64,000 nucleotides of DNA from Catalimonadaceae bacterium JC749 (GCA_021730635.1 JAJNNC010000008.1:124001-188000); one strand, 5' to 3'. Positions 20,342 to 30,795 are shown, counted from the first letter of the stretch. Notes: a model not told the origin generated them from the letters alone. Numbers and translations are program-made.

Positions 20342-21859
20342 ATGAAAAAGCAAGTTTTATTGATATTTCTGTCACTCATCTTGATAGATTCCTGTAATAA
20401 CCTGGATCTGGAACCGCTGGATCGCGTTACAGAGAACGCCTTTTACAACACCAAAGCAGAATTTGACGGTGCTATCTTTGCTTCTTACTCTTCCATCCAG
20501 AAGTTTTGGGGCAACAGTACCGAAACGCTCAATGAGAGAGGAGAATATTGGAAAATGTCGTTAGTGACTTCTGACAACGTAGCGGCAGATGATGTCACCT
20601 CCGATCAAATCTCCCGGAACCTCGACAACTTATTGTTTGATGCTTTTGCTGTCCCTTTCCAATCCATCTATTCTATTGTATATGAAGGTATCTTCAGAGC
20701 CAATCTAGTTTTGGAGAAACTGGATGGCGACCATGAATTGACTGATGAAGAAATAACCCAACTGGAAGGGGAAGCCAAATTTCTCCGGGCCTGGTTTCAT
20801 TTTCAGGCCCTGAAAATGTGGGGCACGCCGCCGCTGTCCCTGGAAGTAAACCGGGATCTGAATAACCTGTCACTACCTAATGCCACCCAGGAAGAACTGT
20901 ATACCCAGATCCTGTCTGATTTTGAAGAAGCGGCCAGCAAACTGCCTGCTTCCTGGGATGTCAGTAATCTGGGGCGCGCTACCGCCTGGTCGGCCAAAGC
21001 TTACCTTGGGAAGGTAAATGTGTGGAAAGAAGATTGGACGGCAGCTATCACAGCTTTTGAAGATGTGATTCAGAATGGCCCCTATATACTTTTGCCCAAC
21101 TATGAAGATGTTTTCGCTTTTGACAATGAAAACAATGCAGAGTCCATTTTTGAGATTCAATTTGGCGGTCCCTTTTCCGATGATAACCTCTGGGTGTTCG
21201 ATGACATTCACTCCGAAGCTTTTAAAGGAACACAGGGTATTGCCCGAACCGGTTATTTTGATGCAGGTAATGGAGCCCCCGGTGGTAAAAGCGGTTGGTT
21301 TGTGCCTACACAAGATTTGTTGAGTGCTTTTGAAGCCGGAGATTTGCGCAGAGAAGTCAGTATCTACGAAGAAGGGGATACCTATTATACGACCGATGGG
21401 TTCAGATCTATTCCTTATGATACAGCCTGGTCTTCTACAGATCTTACGATCAAAAAATACCGGGGCGCCAGAAATGTAGTACCGGATAATCATGCCCCGC
21501 ACTTTCAGGCTGACTTTAACAATGAAAGATGGTTCCGCTTCGCGGAATTAAAACTACTCTATGCCGAAGCCCTGCTGGAAACAGGCAGAGATGCCGAAGC
21601 TTTACAGCAGATCAACGATATTCGAAACCGCGCCGGGTTAGCTGATCTGGATGCTCCTGCCAACCTCATGGAAGCCTTAAGGCAAGAAAAAAGAGTAGAA
21701 TTAGCCTTTGAAGGTCATCGCTGGTTTGATGTTGTTCGTTGGGGCATAGGGGCTGAAGTCTTTGGTGACCAATGGCAGGATCGTTATAGCCTTTTCCCTT
21801 TTCCACAATCTGAAATTGATCGTAGTGGTGGAGTGTTAGAACAAAATCCCGGCTATTGA
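20342..21859 (+). CDS. SusD/RagB-family nutrient-binding outer-membrane lipoprotein (second module)
   Basis: A 505-aa protein with a lipoprotein signal and Cys18 (LIDSC). SusD landmarks are visible: the early ENAFYNTKAEFDGAIFASY, then GEAKFLRAWFHFQALKMWG, and the C-terminal RFAELKLLYAEALLETG, RQEKRVELAFEGHRWFDVVRW and a final NPGY. It begins 13 bp after the susC-like stop, so the pair is co-transcribed. It is presumed to bind the ligand and hand it to the SusC channel. Confidence 0.94.
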   Translation: MKKQVLLIFLSLILIDSCNNLDLEPLDRVTENAFYNTKAEFDGAIFASYSSIQKFWGNSTETLNERGEYWKMSLVTSDNVAADDVTSDQISRNLDNLLFDAFAVPFQSIYSIVYEGIFRANLVLEKLDGDHELTDEEITQLEGEAKFLRAWFHFQALKMWGTPPLSLEVNRDLNNLSLPNATQEELYTQILSDFEEAASKLPASWDVSNLGRATAWSAKAYLGKVNVWKEDWTAAITAFEDVIQNGPYILLPNYEDVFAFDNENNAESIFEIQFGGPFSDDNLWVFDDIHSEAFKGTQGIARTGYFDAGNGAPGGKSGWFVPTQDLLSAFEAGDLRREVSIYEEGDTYYTTDGFRSIPYDTAWSSTDLTIKKYRGARNVVPDNHAPHFQADFNNERWFRFAELKLLYAEALLETGRDAEALQQINDIRNRAGLADLDAPANLMEALRQEKRVELAFEGHRWFDVVRWGIGAEVFGDQWQDRYSLFPFPQSEIDRSGGVLEQNPGY

Positions 21860-21959
21860 TCAGCCATTGAATTGCATCCAGAGAGAAATTCACTTTTTAG
21901 AAAAGGTGGGTTTCTCTCTACCATACATTTCCAGTCGTTAAAGAAGCGTGTTTTCTGTC

Positions 21960-24900
21960 ATGAAAGGAGTATTTTATGCATACTTTTTAATCGGATCTAC
22001 TATAGGATTCCTGTCATGTGACGCGCCTCGTCCCACGGTTTTTGAGCAACTACCACCTTCGCGCACAGGCATACACTTCAACAATCGAATTGAGGAGAGT
22101 GAGCAGCATAATGTTTATACGTTCACCAACTTTTATACGGGTGCTGGTGTCGCTGCAGGGGATATCAACAACGACGGACTCACCGATTTGTATTTCAGTG
22201 GAAACATGGAATCCGGGCGGCTATATGTCAATAAAGGTAATCTTCGGTTTGAGGACATAACAGAATCGGCAGGATTAATCCATCAAAGATGGGGCACCGG
22301 CGTAGCTATGGTAGACATTAACCAGGATGGCTGGATGGATTTCTATGTCTGTGTATCGGGCCACGGTCCGTTAGCCGAGCGGGCCAATTTGTTATATATC
22401 AATAACCAGGACAATACTTTTACTGAGAAAGCTGAAGCCTATGGTATTGCCGATACCCGACAGACCATGCATGCCTCCTTTTTTGACTACGACCGGGATG
22501 GTGATTTAGACCTGTTTCTTATTATTAACCCTGCTGATTACATATCTGGTGTTAATGATATCCGGGCCAGAAGCTTGCAAGGCGAATCGCCAAGCACAGA
22601 CGTACTGTACCGCAACAACGGTGACCATACTTTTACCGATGTATCCAAGAGTGCCGGCATTCTGATAGAAGGTTATAGCTTGGGTTTGGCCATTAGCGAC
22701 ATTAACCGCGACGGCTGGCCGGATATTTATATTTCCAATGACTTTATCGGGAATGATGTATTGTATATCAATAATACGGATGGCACTTTTACGGATCAGG
22801 CTGCTACTTATCTGAAGCACACCAGCTATGCCAGTATGGGCAACGACATTGCCGACTTCAACAATGATGGCCTGGTAGATATCATCGTACTTGACATGCG
22901 TCCTGAAGATAACAAACGGCAAAAAATGATCATGCCCTCTTCCAGTTATGATAAATTCCAGTTGGCTTTAAAAACCGGATTTGCGCCCCAATATAGTCGG
23001 AATACCCTGCAACTGAATCTGGGCAGCGGCGTATTTAGTGAGATCGGTTTTCTATCAGGCATCAGCAGCACAGACTGGAGTTGGAGCCCCCTGCTCGCTG
23101 ATTATGATAACGACGGAGACAAAGACCTCTTTGTGACGAATGGGTTTTTAAGAGATTTGGGAAACCTGGACTACATTCGTTACCAGAATATTTACAATAC
23201 AGCGATGGGAACCGCTGAAGCTAAAAGAGCGGATAAGCTGCTGGCTATTCAATCGCTGGAAGGGGTAGCCCTTCATGACTATCTATTCGAAAATAATGGC
23301 AACCTGACTTTTTCTGACCGGTCTCTGGAGTGGGGCATCACCCAGGCAGGGTATTCTCATGGAGCTGCTTATGCTGATTTGGATAATGATGGTGATTTAG
23401 ACCTAGTAGTGAACAACATGAACGAAGAAGCGCATGTGTATGAGAATAAAACGAATCAGAGGGCTGACCGGCACTACTTGCGGATAAAGCTGATAGGTAT
23501 TCCCCCCAACAGGGATGGTATTGGTGCTAAGATCAATCTTAAATACAAAGGGCAGCTGCAATTCTACGAGCATTTTCTCTATCGCGGCTATGAATCGACA
23601 GTAGATCCTGTTATCCATTTTGGCCTGGGTACTACAGAAAAGATAGATACGCTGGAAATTATTTGGCCTGATGGCCAATATCAGCTATTAAAAAATATAG
23701 CTGCCCATCAACTACTAACGCTCCGTCAGCAGGAGGCCACAGACGCGCTCACAGTACCTGAGAAAGTGGAGGTAACTAATCCTATGTTTCATGAAGTTTC
23801 TCATCAATATAAGCTGTCCTATCGTCACCAGGAGGACAATTATGTAGATTTTAAGATACAGCCCTTGCTGCCTCACATGCACTCCCGCGGGGGTCCAGGC
23901 ATTGCCGTTGGAGATATGAATGGAGACGAACGGGAGGATTTTTACATAGGAGGAGCGGCCGGCTATTCTGGTCAAATCTTTTTACAACAAACAGACGGGC
24001 ATTTTCAAAGTGCTCTGTTTTCGCAAGACAGTCTTTCAGAAGACATGGGCGTCTTGCTCTTTGATGCAGACAATGACCAGGATCTGGATTTGTATGTAGT
24101 CAGTGGCGGCAGTGCTTTCCCCAAAAGATCCCCCTTATACCAGGACAGGCTTTATCTCAATGATGGTTCTGATAAGTTTAGCCGTGCTACAGAAGCCTTA
24201 CCAGCCATGTTATCCAGTGGCTCCTGTGTGGTAGCGGCAGACTATGACCAGGATGGTGACCTGGATTTGTTTGTGGGTGGCCGTGTAGTGCCGGGAGCCT
24301 ATCCCTTACCTGCCCGCAGCTATCTGTTGAGAAATGATAGCGGACCCGCCGGATGCCGCTTCACCGATGTGACGCAGACAGTAGCGGCTCCTCTCGCCGA
24401 GGCCGGAATGGTCACAGCCGCTCTCTGGACTGACTATGACAATGATGGGTGGACAGATTTATTAGTCACCGGAGAATTCATGTCTATTCATTTTTATCAG
24501 AATGTAAAAGGTAATTTGATAGACGAAACAGAAAAGACAAGCTTACAACACACTTCCGGATGGTGGAACAGCCTGGCAGGCGGAGACTTTGATCATGATG
24601 GAGACACCGATTATATAGCAGGAAATTTAGGATTAAATACATCCTATAAAGCTTCGCCTGAAGAACCTCTTTGCATCTATGCCAACGATTATGACAAAAA
24701 TGGAAGTATGGACCCAATCATGTGCTATTATATACAAGGAGAAAATTATATCGCACACTCCCGCGACCTCTTAAACACCCAGATCACTGCCATGCGAGCC
24801 AGATTCAAAACGTATACAGCCTATGCAGAGGCTACTTTTGAAAAATCTTTTTTACCACAGGAGTTGTCTGCTGCCTATGTGGTCCGCAGCGAACGTTTTG

Positions 24901-25469
24901 AAAGCAGCTACCTCGAAAACCTGGGTAATGGAACATTCAGCATAAGTGCCTTACCCCATGAAGCCCAAATGTCACCTGTATATGGCATCATAACGGGCGA
25001 TTATAATCAGGATGGCAATCTGGATGTACTGCTAACAGGCAATTCTTATGCGACAGAAGTGTCTACCGGACAATATGATGCAGCGGTAGGTTTATATTTG
25101 CAGGGAAACGGGCAGGCAGGTTTCCGCTCCATTACGTTGCAGGAAAGTGGTTTTCTGGCCGATAAAGATGCGAAAGGAGTGGCACAACTCACCACAGCCG
25201 AAGGAAAAAATCTGGTGCTGGTCGCAAATAATGCAGATACGTTACAGACGTACACCGAAGGGAGTTCTGCAAAGTTTTATAAAGCAACCACAAAAGATGC
25301 TTATGCACTGATTACCTTAAAGAACGGGCAGACCTATAAGCATGAATTTTATTATGGTGCTACTTATTTATCTCAATCTTCCAGAACCTTAAGGTATGGG
25401 CCAGACACAGAAAAAATAGTCATTGTAGATCATCAAGGAAAAAGCAAAAGTATACCTGTCCCCTTCTAA
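21960..25469 (+). CDS. FG-GAP/VCBS-repeat ASPIC/UnbV lipoprotein (second module)
   Basis: About 1,169 aa from the ATG at 21960, which gives a lipoprotein signal with Cys20 (GFLSC). The frame could open at a GTG at 21948, but that adds only four residues before the signal. VCBS/FG-GAP repeats with calcium loops (DINNDGLTD, DYDRDGDLD, DYDNDGDKD, DLDNDGDLD) occupy both halves. An ASPIC/UnbV domain lies near residues 520-590 (DGIGAKINLKY, HFGLGTTEKI, WPDGQYQLL). It follows the SusD stop by 100 bp. It has the same architecture as genes A-C in the first module but is clearly diverged, and no small lipoprotein follows. It overlaps the convergent gene at 25466 by 4 bp. Confidence 0.92.
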   Translation: MKGVFYAYFLIGSTIGFLSCDAPRPTVFEQLPPSRTGIHFNNRIEESEQHNVYTFTNFYTGAGVAAGDINNDGLTDLYFSGNMESGRLYVNKGNLRFEDITESAGLIHQRWGTGVAMVDINQDGWMDFYVCVSGHGPLAERANLLYINNQDNTFTEKAEAYGIADTRQTMHASFFDYDRDGDLDLFLIINPADYISGVNDIRARSLQGESPSTDVLYRNNGDHTFTDVSKSAGILIEGYSLGLAISDINRDGWPDIYISNDFIGNDVLYINNTDGTFTDQAATYLKHTSYASMGNDIADFNNDGLVDIIVLDMRPEDNKRQKMIMPSSSYDKFQLALKTGFAPQYSRNTLQLNLGSGVFSEIGFLSGISSTDWSWSPLLADYDNDGDKDLFVTNGFLRDLGNLDYIRYQNIYNTAMGTAEAKRADKLLAIQSLEGVALHDYLFENNGNLTFSDRSLEWGITQAGYSHGAAYADLDNDGDLDLVVNNMNEEAHVYENKTNQRADRHYLRIKLIGIPPNRDGIGAKINLKYKGQLQFYEHFLYRGYESTVDPVIHFGLGTTEKIDTLEIIWPDGQYQLLKNIAAHQLLTLRQQEATDALTVPEKVEVTNPMFHEVSHQYKLSYRHQEDNYVDFKIQPLLPHMHSRGGPGIAVGDMNGDEREDFYIGGAAGYSGQIFLQQTDGHFQSALFSQDSLSEDMGVLLFDADNDQDLDLYVVSGGSAFPKRSPLYQDRLYLNDGSDKFSRATEALPAMLSSGSCVVAADYDQDGDLDLFVGGRVVPGAYPLPARSYLLRNDSGPAGCRFTDVTQTVAAPLAEAGMVTAALWTDYDNDGWTDLLVTGEFMSIHFYQNVKGNLIDETEKTSLQHTSGWWNSLAGGDFDHDGDTDYIAGNLGLNTSYKASPEEPLCIYANDYDKNGSMDPIMCYYIQGENYIAHSRDLLNTQITAMRARFKTYTAYAEATFEKSFLPQELSAAYVVRSERFESSYLENLGNGTFSISALPHEAQMSPVYGIITGDYNQDGNLDVLLTGNSYATEVSTGQYDAAVGLYLQGNGQAGFRSITLQESGFLADKDAKGVAQLTTAEGKNLVLVANNADTLQTYTEGSSAKFYKATTKDAYALITLKNGQTYKHEFYYGATYLSQSSRTLRYGPDTEKIVIVDHQGKSKSIPVPF

Positions 25470-25795
25470 TCTGATTGTATCTTTTTCCGCTTTCTGGAAA
25501 ACATACGTTCGAACATACGCTTCTCAAAGTTCCAGAAGAAACGAAACTGCCCAAAAATAAATCCATAAAAAAGTAGCACTACCTGATAGATGGGAAGCAC
25601 AGCTATTAGGTAAAAAGGTATTCTGATCCAGGCGGAGGTCTGTTCATCAATACCCACCAGTTGATACAGGGGTTCTTTCAAAAACATCACAGAGAAACCC
25701 GTACAGGTAAATACCAACAGGACTAACACTACCTGAAGGCCACTGTTGAGGTCCCAGCGTGCTTTTAGTTTTTGAATCAGATTAGTATCGGGCAT
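25466..25795 (-). CDS. Small conserved inner-membrane protein (DUF6787-like)
   Basis: 109 aa with two clear hydrophobic segments (about 21-41 and 60-85) and a strongly basic C-terminus (RKRKK). It resembles short Bacteroidota membrane proteins that I recall as DUF6787; that label is from memory and uncertain. No function is known. It is convergent with the ASPIC gene, and the two stop regions overlap by 4 bp. It lies 17 bp downstream of the pseudouridine synthase, so the two are likely co-transcribed. Confidence 0.75.
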   Translation of the reverse strand: MPDTNLIQKLKARWDLNSGLQVVLVLLVFTCTGFSVMFLKEPLYQLVGIDEQTSAWIRIPFYLIAVLPIYQVVLLFYGFIFGQFRFFWNFEKRMFERMFSRKRKKIQSD

Positions 25796-25812
25796 AACAG
25801 ATATTTCGTAGT

Positions 25813-26511
25813 TTATGGCTGAAAGTTAGCAAACATCGGCCAGCTTTCATAGGCAGGCAGTGGCGCTACCACCGATATGGGCTCTTTCTTTACCGGATGG
25901 ATAAAGTGAAGCTTGCGGGCATGCAGACTAATATTTCCATCGGCATTAGGATGCGCAAAGCCGTATTTGATATCTCCCTGAATAGGGCAGCCCATGGTTG
26001 CCAGCTGCACCCTGATCTGGTGCGGTCTTCCGGTTAAGGGTGCTACTTCGAGTAAATACAAGTTTTTCTGGCTACCCAGCAGGGTGTATTGTAATTCTGC
26101 CCTTTTAGCATGGTCCCTCTCCTGCTCATAAGCTGTCGTTGTATTTTTGGCTGTATCTTTTTTCAGCCAGTGAACCAGCGTAGCCGCTTCTGCCGGTGGT
26201 TTGTGCGCCACAACAGCCCAATATATTTTTTGCACCGCCCGGCTGCTGAACAATTTGTTCATCCTGTCCAGTGCTTTAGAGGTACGGGCAAATACCAGCA
26301 CACCACTCACCGGACGATCCAGCCGATGCACCACCCCTAAAAAAACTGCACCCGGTTTATGATATTTTTCTTTCAGATAATTTTTGAAAGTTTCTACCAG
26401 CGGTTCATCACCGGTACGGTCTCCCTGGACCAGCCTTCCGGCAGGTTTATTCACAATTAGCAGATGATTGTCTTCATACAAAACCGCAGGCAGTGATTGA
26501 GCATGTTTCAT
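25813..26511 (-). CDS. RluA-family pseudouridine synthase
   Basis: From the ATG at 26511 the protein has 232 aa. The frame extends to a TTG at 26625, but the added stretch is not like the family; an ATG at 26532 is also possible. The catalytic motif HRLDRPVSG is at residues 62-70, with Asp65 as the nucleophile. The substrate-binding GRPHQIRVQLATMGCPIQGD segment is also present. It isomerises uridine to pseudouridine in RNA. The N-terminal S4 domain is absent, so it is a short RluA-type enzyme whose exact target base cannot be told from sequence. Confidence 0.92.
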   Translation of the reverse strand: MKHAQSLPAVLYEDNHLLIVNKPAGRLVQGDRTGDEPLVETFKNYLKEKYHKPGAVFLGVVHRLDRPVSGVLVFARTSKALDRMNKLFSSRAVQKIYWAVVAHKPPAEAATLVHWLKKDTAKNTTTAYEQERDHAKRAELQYTLLGSQKNLYLLEVAPLTGRPHQIRVQLATMGCPIQGDIKYGFAHPNADGNISLHARKLHFIHPVKKEPISVVAPLPAYESWPMFANFQP

Positions 26512-26625
26512 TAAGCATGTAAACACAAACATACCCCTATTAGGTTCGTGATGCCAGGCAAATAGACCAGCATGTGCGGAAAACAGATTTGAGCTTAGGC
26601 AAGGGGTTAGAAAGAAAAAATTCAA

Positions 26626-27147
26626 TCAAGATAATTTTCTGTATTGCATGCGCCAGCTTCTCATCCATTGATGTTTCCGTTCATTAAATATTTCCCAGTC
26701 CCACAGGATGGACTTTCTGCTGGCATATTTGAAAACCAACCGATGGTCAGAGATATTTCCCTCATGAGAGACGATTTTCGTCGTAAATATGCGGCCCTGC
26801 CGATCAAAAGCCCCTACAAAATCATAATATCCTCCCTGGTTATCATGCCATGCCTGATGCCACTGCCTGGTTTGCCCATTATATTTGGAGAAACATACCC
26901 CTTTTAAACCTGAGAAAGTACCGGCGTCCAGCGCTTCAAAATGTTCCTGAATGATGCTTCTACTCCCGATCTCGCCTACCCGGTTAATCCCGGAATGCCT
27001 TTCGCCTTTGGCACCTTCCCATACTACATCCCATTCCCCCCGCCAGAGATTCAGCAGGGAAGCAGGCAATCCTGATGTGTCTACTACTGCCATTTTTTCA
27101 CTGGCATAAAAAGGCCCTGATGAGAAAACAAGTGATACTATCAGCAT
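26626..27147 (-). CDS. Secreted protein of unknown function (paralogue of 27211-27741)
   Basis: 173 aa with a short signal-like N-terminus (MLIVSLVFSSGPFYA). The core carries LWRGEWDVVWE, then AWHDNQGGYYDF and LWDWEIFNE. The pattern of Trp and Gly residues recalls DUF1579-type lipocalin-like proteins, but this is a weak resemblance. It is clearly related to the next upstream gene (27211-27741), which shares DNQGGYYDF and the order of all conserved blocks. The two lie 63 bp apart on the same strand, so they are a tandem paralogous pair. The function is unknown. Confidence 0.78.
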   Translation of the reverse strand: MLIVSLVFSSGPFYASEKMAVVDTSGLPASLLNLWRGEWDVVWEGAKGERHSGINRVGEIGSRSIIQEHFEALDAGTFSGLKGVCFSKYNGQTRQWHQAWHDNQGGYYDFVGAFDRQGRIFTTKIVSHEGNISDHRLVFKYASRKSILWDWEIFNERKHQWMRSWRMQYRKLS

Positions 27148-27210
27148 CTTTGTTTTTGCAGATTTTACAGTTTTGAGTAAACCTAATGGGGTTCTGAAAA
27201 AATAGTATGA

Positions 27211-27741
27211 TTACTTCTTCCTCTGATAGAATATGCGCCACCGGCGCTGCCATGTTTTTCCTTCATCTTCAGAAGACTCCCAGTCCCAGGTGAAAGCCTC
27301 CTCTTCTATATCTTTGAAAATCATACGCAGGTGAACTGTATTTCCGGAAGTGGTTTTTGTCTGAGTCACAAAAATTCTCTTATCCCCCTCTGTTTGACCC
27401 GTAAAATCATAGTATCCCCCCTGATTGTCGGCCCAGGCCTGGCGCCAGGTCTTCGTTTGTGGATGATAAACAGATAAACTCATACCCTTCAACGCAGGCT
27501 GCCCCTTAGGAGACAATGACTCAAAATTTTCCTGAATCACCTTTCCATCCAGGATCTTTACGATCTGATTCACACCCTTCCCCTGATCCCCTTCGGCAGT
27601 CTCCCAGGTGAGATCCCATTCGCCCACCCAAAAGTCAAAGAGATGTTCAGGGTTAAGAGCAGGCTCGGTGTCTGGCGCTGGGTTTGTTGAAGAAACAAAG
27701 ATGACAGAAAGCAAGGAAATGCAGTGGTATAAGGTTTTCAT
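27211..27741 (-). CDS. Secreted protein of unknown function (paralogue of 26626-27147)
   Basis: 176 aa from the ATG at 27741, which begins a normal signal peptide (MKTLYHCISLLSVIFVSS). The longer frame to 27801 puts 20 residues before that signal and was rejected. The core has FDFWVGEWDLTWE, AWADNQGGYYDFTG and FTWDWESSEDEGKTWQRRW, matching the downstream paralogue block by block. A DUF1579-like, lipocalin-type fold is possible. No catalytic motif is seen. Confidence 0.8.
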   Translation of the reverse strand: MKTLYHCISLLSVIFVSSTNPAPDTEPALNPEHLFDFWVGEWDLTWETAEGDQGKGVNQIVKILDGKVIQENFESLSPKGQPALKGMSLSVYHPQTKTWRQAWADNQGGYYDFTGQTEGDKRIFVTQTKTTSGNTVHLRMIFKDIEEEAFTWDWESSEDEGKTWQRRWRIFYQRKK

Positions 27742-27908
27742 CACTGGTTGAAAGTTTGGTACAAGCCTAAATGAAGAAAAAAAAATGAGTGAGAGGACCA
27801 ATCCGATAAGATTTGACCTTTTTGTACAACAATGAAGGCCTCTGGTCTTAAGGATGGTTCTTTATCAGTGTTTATGCTTTCTGTTTCCTACTGGAAAGAG
27901 GTGCCGGA

Positions 27909-29051
27909 TTACTCTACATTTTGCTGCATATTTTGATAATGAGTCCGGTAGCGGGCAGGGGAAATACCGGTTTGCTTTTTAAAAGCATTGTAGAAAGAAG
28001 CCTTGGTATTAAAACCTGCATCGTAGGCTATGGCCATGATTTTTGAGGCTTGATTGGCAGGATCTTCCAGCAGCCGCTGCGCTTCCCGTATGCGATAGCT
28101 ATTCATGAAATCTGAAAAGTTAAGATGCAGTTTTTCATTGATCACCTGTGAGAAATGATGTTTGGACATCTGCAAGTCAGCCGCCAGGGTTTCCATCCGG
28201 AGTTCGCAATCCAGATAAGGTTTTTCTTCCTCTATGTATTGCAGGATTTGCTGCAAATAGGCTGTTGCCTCTTCCTCCGTCAGGTTCGACCGGGCATATT
28301 TCATGGTAGATTCCTGCGCAGGATAACCGGATAAAACTTCCGGGTAACGATAGCCTACATAGCCTACTGCATAAATACCCAATGTCATAGATAGCGATAT
28401 GGCATAATCATACATGATATTGAAGTCGATCGTATGCACCAGCACATAATAGCTGACCAAACTCATGGTGAATCCTGCGAATCCTATGGCTGATTTCCTG
28501 AGCCATTCTATTTTTGGCAGATCGGGCTGATGATCAGCAGAAGACACTCGCCGGGTTTGCCTTCTGAGAAAAACAAACAGGTATATACTGTAAACTGTCA
28601 CATGCACATTGAATAACACTAAACATATCATCCGAAGGGGGGACGCTGTGAAGAAAGCCAGCGGAGATGTCTGAAACCACGAAGCTTCGTTCCAGGATAA
28701 GTACGTTGGCAAATTGACCAGACAAAAAAGTGTAAAGGGTAAAAAGTGCCAGCGGTCCTGCTTCCGGAAAGGTTTCCCCAGGATCTGCCGAAAGTAAAGG
28801 AGCAACAAAGGACCAAACAGCAACGGCAGTATGACAATGACAGCGGTAAACCTGGGTAGCAACTGCACATATTGCGTCCAGAAGGCTACATAGTAGCCAA
28901 GAGAAATGCCGAACATCAACATGATACCAGCCAGCAAGCGGTTGGCCCTCCGATTCCCTTTCCGATGAAAGAAAAGAACAACGGATAAGAACAGGCCATG
29001 CGCAGCGGCCAGCAGAAAAATAATAGTCCAGTGATCTAATGAAGGTTCCAT
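27909..29051 (-). CDS. Membrane-anchored AraC-family transcriptional regulator
   Basis: 380 aa. Residues about 1-235 contain seven or so hydrophobic segments (for example 8-28, 38-57, 66-88, 103-119, 140-162, 187-206, 215-233). A soluble C-terminal AraC/XylS double helix-turn-helix domain occupies about 284-375 (LQMSKHHFSQVINEKL, AYDAGFNTKASFYNAFKKQTG). Such proteins are common in Bacteroidota and are thought to sense a signal at the membrane and act directly on DNA. Target genes cannot be inferred; the secreted paralogues immediately downstream are the nearest candidates. Confidence 0.9.
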   Translation of the reverse strand: MEPSLDHWTIIFLLAAAHGLFLSVVLFFHRKGNRRANRLLAGIMLMFGISLGYYVAFWTQYVQLLPRFTAVIVILPLLFGPLLLLYFRQILGKPFRKQDRWHFLPFTLFCLVNLPTYLSWNEASWFQTSPLAFFTASPLRMICLVLFNVHVTVYSIYLFVFLRRQTRRVSSADHQPDLPKIEWLRKSAIGFAGFTMSLVSYYVLVHTIDFNIMYDYAISLSMTLGIYAVGYVGYRYPEVLSGYPAQESTMKYARSNLTEEEATAYLQQILQYIEEEKPYLDCELRMETLAADLQMSKHHFSQVINEKLHLNFSDFMNSYRIREAQRLLEDPANQASKIMAIAYDAGFNTKASFYNAFKKQTGISPARYRTHYQNMQQNVE

Positions 29052-29199
29052 AGCCAGTATCCGGTCTGGTAAGAACCCATAATGTACTCACTTTTTGGCA
29101 GGAAGTAAAGCCCTCATGCCCTACTATCACTTAGCCGGAAGTGCTCCTTTAAAGGGCATGCTGCACAGCCATTTTCAATCCGGAATGAGAACAGCAGCC

Positions 29200-30795
29200 C
29201 TAAAATTCCGATGTATAGTGGAACTGTATATCGGGAAAGTTCTCCTGTACCATTTGTAACCAGGCGCGGGATTCTGCCATGAACACATATTTACCATCTT
29301 TATCACGGGCGATATGCCTTTCTTTGGAAGCGATAAATGCCTTCAATTTTTTCGGGTCTTCACTGCTGATCCAGCAGGCTTTGTACAGGCTCAAGGGCTG
29401 AAATGTGCAACTGGCCCCATATTCATGTTTCAACCGATATTGTATTACCTCAAATTGCAGTACGCCTACGGTGCCCACCACCTTGCGGGAACCTAATTCA
29501 TAAGTGAACAACTGGGCGACTCCCTCATCCATCAGCTCCCGCAAACCCTTGTCCAGCTGCTTGGTTTTCATGGCATCCTGGTTGACAACTTCCCGAAAGA
29601 TTTCCGGTGAAAAACTGGGTATTCCTTTGAAAACGCCATTTTCTCCTTCTGTCAGGGTATCTCCGATCTTTAAGTTGCCGGTATCATACAAACCTACAAT
29701 ATCGCCAGGATAGGCCTCTTCTATAATTTCTTTATCCTGTGCCATAAAGGCAGTAGCACTGGAAAACTTAAATTGTTTGTTCAACCGCACATGATAATAG
29801 TTTTTATTCCTCTCAAATTTGCCCGAACATACCCTGACAAAAGCAATGCGGTTGCGGTGCCTTGGGTCCATATTGGCATGAATCTTAAAAACAAACCCAC
29901 TGAAAGCTTCCTCATTCGGTTTCACCACTCTTTCGTCCGTCTCCCGGCTGCGAGGCGTCGGGGCTATTTTGATAAAAGTATCCAGAAGCTCCTTGACACC
30001 AAAATTGTTGACAGCACTTCCAAAAAATACGGGAGCTACTTCTCCTCTCAGATAGGCATCAATGTTGAATTCCGGATAAACGCCATTGATAAGTTCTTCA
30101 TCTTCCCGCAATTGACTGGCAAAACTTTCCCCAACATATTTTTCCAGTTCCGGACTGTTAATATCAGCAATCTGTACGCCTTCATCCTGCAGTTTCTGCC
30201 GGCTGGGCTGAAACAGAAATAAGCTTTTACTAAACAAGCTGTAGACACCCTTAAAACTTTTACCCATGCCCACCGGCCAGCTCAAAGGCCTCACTTTGAT
30301 GTCTAACTTCGCTTCAATTTCATCCAGTAAATCATAAGGATCGCGGCCTTCCCGGTCCAGTTTGTTGATAAAAGCGATCACGGGTGTATTACGCATACGG
30401 CACACTTCCATCAGCTTTTCCGTTTGTTGCTCTACTCCCTTCACACAGTCGATCACCATGATGACACTGTCCACGGCGGTCAGCGTACGGTAGGTATCTT
30501 CCGCAAAATCCTGGTGGCCCGGTGTATCCAGCAGGTTAATTTTAATCGGATCTCCTCCGTTTTGGTAGTTGAACCCCATCACAGAGGTAGCTACAGAAAT
30601 ACCCCGCTGTTTCTCAATCTCCATGAAGTCGGAGGTAGCATGTTTTTTTATCTTGTTAGACTTCACCGCCCCGGCTGTCTGAATGGCTCCCCCAAACAGC
30701 AGCAACTTTTCAGTCAGGGTTGTCTTTCCGGCATCCGGGTGGCTGATAATTCCAAAGGTTCTTCTCTTGGCTATTTCTTCGTTAAGGTTACTCAT
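29200..30795 (-). CDS. prfC: Peptide chain release factor 3
   Basis: A 531-aa translational GTPase. The P-loop SHPDAGKTT is at residues 18-26, switch region [11 protein letters not shown] follows at 58, DTPGHQDF is at 90-97 and NKLD is at 144-147. It recycles class I release factors RF1/RF2 from the ribosome after peptide release. The length matches bacterial RF3, and the first ATG gives the conserved N-terminus. The upstream gene YciI-like 30900 is on the same strand, with a possible promoter element between them. Confidence 0.97.
   Translation of the reverse strand: MSNLNEEIAKRRTFGIISHPDAGKTTLTEKLLLFGGAIQTAGAVKSNKIKKHATSDFMEIEKQRGISVATSVMGFNYQNGGDPIKINLLDTPGHQDFAEDTYRTLTAVDSVIMVIDCVKGVEQQTEKLMEVCRMRNTPVIAFINKLDREGRDPYDLLDEIEAKLDIKVRPLSWPVGMGKSFKGVYSLFSKSLFLFQPSRQKLQDEGVQIADINSPELEKYVGESFASQLREDEELINGVYPEFNIDAYLRGEVAPVFFGSAVNNFGVKELLDTFIKIAPTPRSRETDERVVKPNEEAFSGFVFKIHANMDPRHRNRIAFVRVCSGKFERNKNYYHVRLNKQFKFSSATAFMAQDKEIIEEAYPGDIVGLYDTGNLKIGDTLTEGENGVFKGIPSFSPEIFREVVNQDAMKTKQLDKGLRELMDEGVAQLFTYELGSRKVVGTVGVLQFEVIQYRLKHEYGASCTFQPLSLYKACWISSEDPKKLKAFIASKERHIARDKDGKYVFMAESRAWLQMVQENFPDIQFHYTSEF

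Noticed and set aside
21948-21960. GTG start for the second-module ASPIC gene
   Set aside because: The ATG at 21960 directly begins the lipoprotein signal. The GTG adds four residues only.
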